Assembly (NCBI GenBank): GCA_021200345.1
Contig: JAJQGR010000239.1
Span: forward strand, 1,869-7,495
From: Lachnospiraceae bacterium
Lineage (GTDB): Bacteria; Bacillota; Clostridia; Lachnospirales; Lachnospiraceae
Reading direction: 5' to 3'
Length of the DNA stretch: 5,627 nucleotides
Shown here one piece after another: positions 1 to 5,465 of the stretch; position 1 is the first letter of the stretch; each line of letters begins with the position of its first letter. The translations under genes and the position numbers were made by a program. A model generated the notes under the pieces. It searched no databases, was not told where the DNA came from, and saw nothing but the letters and a program-made list of their open reading frames with translations.

Positions 1-762
1 AAGCTGGGATTTGAGAACATCCGCTGCCTGGTGACGATCCCCATTGACGTTATGGAAGCATGTATTCCGGACGCGGAGAAATATAATATCCGTCTGGGAA
101 AAGAAATCCATAACCCGTTCCCGATTTTTATGGATGACAGCGTCAATCCTAACGCGCCGCTTTTCAGGGCCTATCCTCCCTACGCGGCGGAAGAGGTGAT
201 GGCTCTGGCGGATAAATATCATACAAAGCATATCGGTCTGGTGCCGGATTTCGGTATTTTCCAGAAAGAGGAGAGCAGGGTTTTGGTGGACTATCAGCGC
301 AGGCATACGGAATATCCGGAGGCCTTTGATTATATTCTGGAAAACAAGGGAAAGATGGATCCGGATGAGATTATGAAGAAGGTGGAGACGATGGTTCCTG
401 ACGTCAATAAGCAGACCGCCGGCATCGGCAGCCTGGCGAGCCTGATGAAGCCCAAGAAGATGGCGGCAAAGCCGGAGCAGCTCAAACAGATCGTTCCCTA
501 TATTGTCAGCATCCACGGAAAGTTCTATGAGATGACAGAGATTGAGGGTTGCCCGGGACAGTATGAGGACAAGGCCATCGCCACGGAGGAGGCAATGAAG
601 TATCTGGCAGAGGGCGGATATGACGGCTACATTGATTCGGAATATGAGGGCCAGAGAAACCAGCAGGATATCGGATTTGAGAATCTGCCGGATGAGAGAG
701 AGCAGGTTCGCCGCCATCATGAGATGCTGGCGCGGCTGATCCAAAAATATGAGGCAAAATAA
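1..762 (+). CDS. Sugar isomerase/epimerase-like TIM-barrel protein (possible C-glycoside deglycosidase alpha-type), 5'-truncated
   Basis: The reading frame is open from base 1, so this is the last 253 codons of a longer gene. The GTG at 31 lies inside a conserved stretch (GFENIRCLVTIPID) and is not the start. The protein fits the xylose-isomerase-like/AP-endonuclease-2 TIM-barrel superfamily (COG1082). Four candidate divalent-metal ligands fall at strand ends: Glu in GKEIHNPF (codon 103-105), Asp in LVPDFGIF (247-249), His in SIHGKFYEM (514-516) and Glu in IDSEYEGQ (640-642). The HGKFYEM and SEYEGQ segments and the terminal EQVRRHHEM resemble, from memory, alpha subunits of C-glycoside deglycosidases (DgpC/CGD type), which cleave 3-keto-C-glycosides with a small DUF6379 beta subunit. 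That identity is an inference; a generic isomerase/epimerase is the fallback. Tandem TAA stops end the gene. The next gene starts 28 bases downstream. It is probably cytoplasmic, with no membrane segment visible. Confidence 0.8.
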   Translation, partial: KLGFENIRCLVTIPIDVMEACIPDAEKYNIRLGKEIHNPFPIFMDDSVNPNAPLFRAYPPYAAEEVMALADKYHTKHIGLVPDFGIFQKEESRVLVDYQRRHTEYPEAFDYILENKGKMDPDEIMKKVETMVPDVNKQTAGIGSLASLMKPKKMAAKPEQLKQIVPYIVSIHGKFYEMTEIEGCPGQYEDKAIATEEAMKYLAEGGYDGYIDSEYEGQRNQQDIGFENLPDEREQVRRHHEMLARLIQKYEAK

Positions 763-790
763 TAAGACAGAATAAAAGGAGAAGGGCGAA

Positions 791-2026
791 ATGAAAGAAT
801 TAAGGATTGGCATCATCGGCACAGGAATGATTTCAAACCGTCACATGAACGTATGGTCCCATGTGCCGGCCGCGAAGGTGGTGGCGGGCTGTGACATCAT
901 TGAGAGCAAGGTGAATGCCTGGGGGGAGACCTACGGAATCCCCAAAGAAAACCTGTATACGGACTTCCGCGAGATGTTAAAGAGGGATGACCTGGACGCC
1001 ATCGACGTGTGCGTACACAACAACCTGCATACCCCGGTATGTGTGGCGGTGATGAGGGCGGGCTACCCCTGCTACTGTGAGAAGCCCATGGCGGCGACCT
1101 ACGCGGACGCAAAGATCATCTATGATACCGCGAAAGAGACCGGCCAGAAGCTGGCGGTGCAGATCAGCTCCATCTACAATCTGCAGACCCGCATGGCGAA
1201 AAAGATGATCGAGGAGGGAAAGCTTGGTAAGATTTACCATGTCCGCAGCGTGGGGCACCGCAGGGAGGGACGCCCGGGCATGGACATGCCCAACTTCTCC
1301 AGAGACTTTATCAGTAAAAAAATCGGCGGCCACGGCCCCTTATGCGACCTGGGCATTTACCATCTGGCCCAGATGCTCTACGTACTGGGAATGCCGGAGT
1401 TAGAGCAGGTATACGGCATGTCTTCCGCGGATTATTACCAGGATCCTAGGCTGCTGCCGGGGGATCTGAAGTTTGAGAGCGAGGACTTAAGCGTAGGCAT
1501 TGCGAAATTTAAGGGCGGCATCTCCATGGACATCTATGAGGACTGGGCCATGCATATGGATGATGTGGGACCCAGCTTTATTGCCGGTTCCATGGGCGGC
1601 CTGAAGTTCCTTGATATCGACACCACCGGCGGAGATCTGGCTAAGAGCCGGGACGGCAGGATTGTAGGCGGCGGTATGGTGCAGCGCCCGAATCTGGAGT
1701 TCTTCGGCTACGAGGACGGGGTTATGGTGACCAAGAATCTGGACTGCTATATGGGCGGCAAGAAGGAAGCCCTGGTGGATCCCTCGGTGATCCCTTTCAA
1801 TGACAACCAGATGCAGTGGGCGGCTTACTTAAGAGGGGAGCTGACGGACGAGACCAGAATCGATTCCCCGTACCTGGCCATGCAGACGGCCCTTCTGTCG
1901 GAGGGAATTTTCCTCTCCCAGAAGCTGAACCGGAGCGTGGACGCGGAGGAGATCCGGCAGCTGTCCGAGTCCACCGCGGTCAGGAAGCAGGAGACCCCGT
2001 GGGGCGTGATCGAGTACGATTTCTGA
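791..2026 (+). CDS. Gfo/Idh/MocA family NAD(P)-dependent oxidoreductase (411 aa)
   Basis: This is a cytoplasmic sugar or polyol dehydrogenase of the Gfo/Idh/MocA family. An N-terminal Rossmann fold opens with GIIGTG (residues 7-12, GxxGxG). The family EKP motif is at 97-99, with Lys98 as the expected catalytic lysine. The C-terminal alpha/beta substrate domain carries CDLGIYHLAQ, giving Asp186 and Tyr190. This Asp-x3-Tyr pattern is that of the glucose-fructose oxidoreductase branch, not the Asp-x3-His of inositol dehydrogenases; His191 follows directly. At 411 residues it is somewhat longer than the usual 330-390. The ATG at 791 is chosen because AGGAG sits at 777-781, nine bases upstream, and the Rossmann motif begins at once. 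It lies between two TIM-barrel genes, which suggests it oxidises a sugar hydroxyl (plausibly C3) or reduces a keto-sugar for one of them. The substrate cannot be read from the sequence. Confidence 0.93.
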   Translation: MKELRIGIIGTGMISNRHMNVWSHVPAAKVVAGCDIIESKVNAWGETYGIPKENLYTDFREMLKRDDLDAIDVCVHNNLHTPVCVAVMRAGYPCYCEKPMAATYADAKIIYDTAKETGQKLAVQISSIYNLQTRMAKKMIEEGKLGKIYHVRSVGHRREGRPGMDMPNFSRDFISKKIGGHGPLCDLGIYHLAQMLYVLGMPELEQVYGMSSADYYQDPRLLPGDLKFESEDLSVGIAKFKGGISMDIYEDWAMHMDDVGPSFIAGSMGGLKFLDIDTTGGDLAKSRDGRIVGGGMVQRPNLEFFGYEDGVMVTKNLDCYMGGKKEALVDPSVIPFNDNQMQWAAYLRGELTDETRIDSPYLAMQTALLSEGIFLSQKLNRSVDAEEIRQLSESTAVRKQETPWGVIEYDF

Positions 2027-2042
2027 AAAAGGAGGGACTGGA

Positions 2043-2876
2043 ATGGGTAAATTACCGGTAGGAATTCAGGTATACGGGCTCAGGGACCTTCTGGAGGAGA
2101 CCCCTGAGAGGTTTGAGGAAGTGATGAGGCAGGTGAAGGAGATGGGCTATGACGGCGTGGAGCTGGCTGGCCTGTACGGTCTGGAGCCGGCCTACGTCAG
2201 GGACGTGCTCAAAAAGCTGGGCCTGAACCCCGTCAGCGCCCATGTGCCGCTGGTGGAGATGATGGCGGACGCGGAGAAGGTGGCCAAAGATTACACCACC
2301 ATTGGCTGCACCTATATCGTGGTTCCCTATCTTCCGGAGGAGTACCGGCCGCTGACGGACGGGTACGGAAAAGTGCTGGAGGAGATGAAGAGGATCGGGG
2401 CGGTGATGGCGGCCCATGGGCTGACACTGCTGTACCATAACCATGATTTTGAGTTTGTGCGTCTTAAGGACGGCACTTACGGATATGATGATATTTTCAG
2501 ACAGGTGGGATCGGAGTACCTTTCGGTGGAGCCGGACACCTGCTGGATCAAAGTGGCGGGGGAGGACCCGGCGGCCTACGTGAGAAAGTACGCGGGACGA
2601 GTCCCCATTGTGCACCTGAAAGATTTTATCAAAGAAGGAAATCCGAAGAACCTGTACAAGCTGATCGGGATCGAGACAGAGGAAGCGAAGGAAGAGACAG
2701 GGATCTTCGAGTTCAGGGCCGTGGGCTTTGGGCAGCAGATCTGGGAGCCAATCCTGGCCGCCTCTGAGGAGGCTGGTGCGAAATGGGTGGTGGTGGAGCA
2801 GGATGAGCATTATGACCTGACCAGCCTGGAGTGCGCCCGTCGTTCCAGAGAATATCTGAAAATATTGGGTTGGTAA
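2043..2876 (+). CDS. Sugar phosphate isomerase/epimerase-type TIM-barrel protein (277 aa)
   Basis: This is a complete, compact member of the xylose-isomerase-like TIM-barrel superfamily (COG1082; AP-endonuclease-2 fold, relatives IolE/IolI). The N-terminus GIQVYGLRD (7-15) and YDGVELAGLYG (36-46) are typical of the first two strands. Later strands show YHNHDFEF (131-138, Glu137), VEPDTCW (Asp165), VHLKDF (His191) and VVVEQDE (Glu252), a plausible Glu/Asp/His/Glu metal site. GFGQQIWEPI (about 226-235) is a frequent substrate-loop signature. Likely chemistry is metal-assisted isomerisation, epimerisation, dehydration or beta-elimination of a keto-sugar; which of these is not decidable here. GGAGG at 2031-2035, seven bases before the ATG, fixes the start. 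It begins 16 bases after the upstream dehydrogenase gene, so the two are co-transcribed. It lacks the large central insert of the TIM-barrel protein at 1-762, so the two are distant paralogues and not a recent duplication. Confidence 0.92.
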   Translation: MGKLPVGIQVYGLRDLLEETPERFEEVMRQVKEMGYDGVELAGLYGLEPAYVRDVLKKLGLNPVSAHVPLVEMMADAEKVAKDYTTIGCTYIVVPYLPEEYRPLTDGYGKVLEEMKRIGAVMAAHGLTLLYHNHDFEFVRLKDGTYGYDDIFRQVGSEYLSVEPDTCWIKVAGEDPAAYVRKYAGRVPIVHLKDFIKEGNPKNLYKLIGIETEEAKEETGIFEFRAVGFGQQIWEPILAASEEAGAKWVVVEQDEHYDLTSLECARRSREYLKILGW

Positions 2877-2881
2877 TGATT

Positions 2882-2886
2882 GGGGG
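2882..2886 (+). promoter_or_regulatory. Ribosome binding site (GGGGG) that decides the start at 2895
   Basis: A purine-rich GGGGGAA run starts here, and the G-run ends eight bases before ATG 2895. This is a normal Shine-Dalgarno spacing. An in-frame TTG at 2880 would give five extra residues (MGEQK) but would place these G residues inside the coding sequence and has no good site upstream. The ATG is preferred. Confidence 0.65.
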
Positions 2887-2894
2887 AACAGAAA

Positions 2895-3962
2895 ATGGAG
2901 ATAAAATTAGGGTTGCTGGGATATGGCTTTATGGGACACAATCATGCCAGGAAAATGCTGGAATATGAACAGCAGGGGAAGCTGGAATTTGTGGCTCTTT
3001 GCGACAATGACGAGCGACAGCTTGCGGATGCGCCGGAAAACGTAAAAATCTACAGAAACATGGATGAACTGATTGGGGATCCCAAGATCAATACGATTCT
3101 GATCGCCATACCGAATCATCTGCACAAGGAAGCGGTCATCAAGGCGGCAAACGCGGGACTGAACATTCTCTGTGAAAAGCCGGCTGCCATGACGGTAGAG
3201 GATTTTGATGAAATGATGGCCGCTGTGGAGAAAAATCATGTCAGATTTACCGTCCACCAGCAGAGAAGATGGGACAAGGATTTCCGCACGGCGAAAGAAA
3301 TCTATGATCAGCAAAAGACGGGAAAGGTGTATACGGTACAGTCGAAGCTTTACGGCTTCAACGGGAATATGCACGACTGGCATATTTATCCGGAATATGG
3401 CGGCGGAATGCTGTTTGACTGGGGAGTGCACCTGCTGGATCAGATTTTGTGGATGATAGACGCTCCCCTGAAAACCGTGTACGCCGATGTTCGCAATGTC
3501 ATCAATGAACAGGTGGATGATTATTTCAAGATTCTGCTGTACTTTGAAAACGGTGTAACAGCGGAGGTGGAGCTTGGAACCTATTTTCTCTCAGATAAAG
3601 AGAGGTGGTTTGAGCATCACTGGTTTATCGGCGGCGACAGAGGCAGCTATTCCTCCGATGGGTTTTCGCCGGATGGAAAAGTGATCACAACCTCCAGACT
3701 TCTGACCAATGTACCGGGCCAGATCACCATGACAGCGGCTGGACCGACCCGGTCCTTTGGCAAGCCGGATCCGGATCTTTTGCAGATTGAGGAGATTCCC
3801 ACCGCGAATGTGAATAACATGATGTATTTTGATAATTTCTTCAAAGCCATGAACGGGGAGGAGGAATTTATCGTAAAGCCTGAGCAGGTGCGCAGAGTTC
3901 TGCGCCTGATGGAGGTGGTCAGAGAGTCGGCGAAGCTGCATCAGTCGATAGCGTTTGAATAA
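2895..3962 (+). CDS. Gfo/Idh/MocA family oxidoreductase, Asp-x3-His (inositol-dehydrogenase-like) active site (355 aa)
   Basis: This is the second Gfo/Idh/MocA dehydrogenase of the operon. The Rossmann motif GLLGYG is at residues 5-10, close to the N-terminus, which supports the ATG at 2895 over the in-frame TTG at 2880. CEKP follows with Lys95, then HQQRRWDKD (about 118-126), a motif common in sugar-acting members. The active-site stretch FDWGVHLLDQ gives Asp175 and His179; the Lys/Asp/His trio has the same Asp-x3-His spacing as the catalytic residues of inositol dehydrogenase IolG. Length is standard for the family. It starts 18 bases after the TIM-barrel gene and is the last gene before the terminator at 4001-4035. 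Hand counts on sampled 60-base lines give about 43-50% GC here against 53-68% in the two genes before it, so it may have a separate history. Reduction of a released keto-sugar or oxidation of the incoming sugar are both possible. Confidence 0.93.
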   Translation: MEIKLGLLGYGFMGHNHARKMLEYEQQGKLEFVALCDNDERQLADAPENVKIYRNMDELIGDPKINTILIAIPNHLHKEAVIKAANAGLNILCEKPAAMTVEDFDEMMAAVEKNHVRFTVHQQRRWDKDFRTAKEIYDQQKTGKVYTVQSKLYGFNGNMHDWHIYPEYGGGMLFDWGVHLLDQILWMIDAPLKTVYADVRNVINEQVDDYFKILLYFENGVTAEVELGTYFLSDKERWFEHHWFIGGDRGSYSSDGFSPDGKVITTSRLLTNVPGQITMTAAGPTRSFGKPDPDLLQIEEIPTANVNNMMYFDNFFKAMNGEEEFIVKPEQVRRVLRLMEVVRESAKLHQSIAFE

Positions 3963-4000
3963 AAGCAGAGAGAAGATGGTGCTGTCATTTCGCACCGTGC

Positions 4001-4035
4001 AAAACAGCCTGTTCTACCATGAGCAGGCTGTTTTT
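4001..4035 (+). terminator. Rho-independent terminator of the sugar operon
   Basis: A perfect 11-bp inverted repeat, AAAACAGCCTG (4001-4011) and CAGGCTGTTTT (4024-4034), can be extended inward by T-G, T-A and C-G pairs to a 6-base loop (4015-4020). It ends in five Ts (4031-4035). It lies 38 bases after the stop of the last operon gene and upstream of the next promoter. The A-run on the left arm means the hairpin also has a short T-run when read from the minus strand. Confidence 0.9.
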
Positions 4036-4065
4036 GATAAACCGCTGTTCATGAAAAATAAACAG

Positions 4066-4094
4066 TTGTCCGAACCGGTATTGTGAGTTAAAAT
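4066..4094 (+). promoter_or_regulatory. Sigma-70/SigA-type promoter for the cysteine desulfidase gene
   Basis: TTGTCC (4066-4071; 4 of 6 match to TTGACA) and TAAAAT (4089-4094; 5 of 6 match to TATAAT) are separated by exactly 17 bases. The site follows the terminator of the preceding operon and lies 38 bases before the ATG at 4133, leaving a short leader. No recognised operator or riboswitch is visible, although an imperfect inverted repeat lies just upstream (4045-4065). This is a match by eye and is untested. Confidence 0.6.
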
Positions 4095-4132
4095 GTCTGT
4101 GAATAAAATACCGACGGGGAGACAAAAGAAAA

Positions 4133-5419
4133 ATGGAGCGAAGTGACGCAAGATATGACTGCTATGTGCAGATTTTGAAGGAGGAACTGATTCCGGCCAT
4201 GGGCTGTACGGAGCCCATCGCACTGGCGTACGCCGCGGCGAAAGCCAGAGAGCTGCTGGGAGAGCTTCCGGATCGGGTGGTGCTGCAGGTCAGCGGCAGC
4301 ATTATCAAGAATGTAAAGAGCGTGATTGTGCCTGGGACCAATCACTGGAAAGGGCTGGAGGCCGCGGCCGCGGCGGGGATCATTGCCGGGCACGCGGAAA
4401 AGGAGCTGGAGGTACTCTCTGAGGTGGATGATGAGGAGAGAAGCGCCATGAGCCGCTATCTGGACCGGGTGGACATCACGGTGGAGCACATCGAGCAGGG
4501 GCATATTTTTGACATTATTGTGACGGAATACGCCGGGGAGCATTATTCGAAAGTCAGGATCGCGGATCATCATACCCAGATTGTCCTGATGGAGAAAGAC
4601 GGGAAAATGCTGCTGGAGAAAAAAACGGATTCCGATCATGAGCAAATGGAGACGGAGGGTGCTGACCGCAGTCTTTTGACTGTGGAAGGAATCTGGGACT
4701 TTGCTACCACCTGTGATTTACAGGATGTGGAGGAGGTGCTGGATCGGCAGATCCGGTACAATACAGCCATTGCAGAGGAGGGGCTGGCGGGGGATTACGG
4801 CGCCAATATCGGCAGCGTGCTGTTAAAATCCAATGGCAATGATGTGCGCACAAGGGCCAGGGCATACGCCGCCGCGGGGAGCGACGCCAGAATGAACGGC
4901 TGCGAGCTGCCGGTGGTGATCAACAGCGGCAGCGGCAATCAGGGGATGACCTGTTCGCTGCCTCTGATTGTATATGCCAAAGAATTGGGCAGCGGTAGGG
5001 AGAAGCTTTTGCGCGCCCTGATTTTGAGCAACCTGATCAGCATCCATGAAAAAACCGGCATTGGCACTTTAAGCGCTTATTGCGGTGCGGTCAGCGCCGG
5101 GGCCGGAGCGGGAGCTGGCATCGCTTACCTGAAGGGCGGCGACTATCAGACTATCATTCATACGGTGGTCAACGCCCTGGCCATCGTCAGCGGCATGATC
5201 TGTGACGGAGCGAAGGCCAGCTGCGCGGCCAAGATCGCCAGCAGTGTGGACGCCGGAATCCTGGGATATGAGATGTATTGCTGCGGGCAGGAATTCAAGG
5301 CCGGGGACGGCATTGTGATGAAAGGCATTGAGGCCACCATAGACAGCATCGGGCGTTTGGGTAAGGATGGCATGCGTCAGACCAACGAAGAGATTATTTC
5401 CCTGATGATGGGAGAGTAG
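4133..5419 (+). CDS. cyuA: L-cysteine desulfidase, UPF0597/CyuA family iron-sulfur enzyme (428 aa)
   Basis: This belongs to the UPF0597 family, related to the alpha chain of [4Fe-4S] L-serine dehydratases. Characterised members (archaeal L-cysteine desulfidase, enterobacterial CyuA/YhaM) convert L-cysteine to pyruvate, ammonia and sulfide. AMGCTEP (residues 22-28) near the N-terminus is the family hallmark. Cys25, Cys317 (AYCGAVSAG) and Cys357 (MICDGAKAS) are the expected cluster ligands; the 40-residue Cys317-Cys357 spacing fits the family as I recall it. SGSGNQGM (about 265-272) is a glycine-rich catalytic-region motif. Full length at 428 residues matches the usual 420-440. The start at 4133 has GGGGAG at 4116-4121, a slightly long 11-base spacing. 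It has its own promoter and follows a terminator, so it is separate from the sugar operon. Activity on serine or another beta-substituted amino acid cannot be excluded. It is probably cytoplasmic and oxygen-sensitive. Confidence 0.92.
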   Translation: MERSDARYDCYVQILKEELIPAMGCTEPIALAYAAAKARELLGELPDRVVLQVSGSIIKNVKSVIVPGTNHWKGLEAAAAAGIIAGHAEKELEVLSEVDDEERSAMSRYLDRVDITVEHIEQGHIFDIIVTEYAGEHYSKVRIADHHTQIVLMEKDGKMLLEKKTDSDHEQMETEGADRSLLTVEGIWDFATTCDLQDVEEVLDRQIRYNTAIAEEGLAGDYGANIGSVLLKSNGNDVRTRARAYAAAGSDARMNGCELPVVINSGSGNQGMTCSLPLIVYAKELGSGREKLLRALILSNLISIHEKTGIGTLSAYCGAVSAGAGAGAGIAYLKGGDYQTIIHTVVNALAIVSGMICDGAKASCAAKIASSVDAGILGYEMYCCGQEFKAGDGIVMKGIEATIDSIGRLGKDGMRQTNEEIISLMMGE

Positions 5420-5421
5420 CA

Positions 5422-5442
5422 AATTGACCTGTGAATTGACCT
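5422..5442 (+). repeat. Short direct repeat, AATTGACCT twice
   Basis: AATTGACCT occurs at 5422-5430 and again at 5434-5442, separated by GTG, a 12-base period. It begins three bases after the desulfidase stop codon, in the short gap between two converging genes. No function can be assigned. It could be a chance duplication or a small protein-binding site. Confidence 0.5.
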
Positions 5443-5465
5443 ATCGGGGCGGAAAACAGAACATT

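Noticed and set aside
31..33. GTG as the start codon of the first TIM-barrel gene
   Set aside because: The frame is open to base 1 with protein-like sequence, no ribosome binding site precedes the GTG, and the family needs more N-terminal barrel strands.
2052..2810. Long open frame (252 codons) on the minus strand
   Set aside because: It lies opposite a clearly recognised TIM-barrel gene, its translation is rich in His, Leu and Arg with no family motif, and it is a by-product of GC-rich codon bias.
2876..2878. ATG overlapping the TAA of the second TIM-barrel gene (TAATG translational coupling)
   Set aside because: It is out of frame with the downstream dehydrogenase gene, so it is not that gene's start.
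2880..2882. TTG start for the second dehydrogenase
   Set aside because: ATG at 2895 has a well-spaced GGGGG site and puts the Rossmann motif at the usual distance from the N-terminus; the TTG has neither advantage.
3976..3998. Small hairpin (GGTGC and GCACC arms) just before the terminator
   Set aside because: Only five to seven pairs with a nine-base loop and no T-run; the strong terminator at 4001-4035 explains the region.
4093..4146. Seventeen-codon leader ORF overlapping the start of the desulfidase gene
   Set aside because: Its ATG overlaps the -10 hexamer, so it would lie upstream of the expected transcript start; it has no ribosome binding site and no regulatory codon run (for example Cys codons).
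4088..4645. Minus-strand open frame of 185 codons over the desulfidase gene start
   Set aside because: It overlaps the recognised desulfidase gene and its promoter, and shows no recognisable domain or ribosome binding site.
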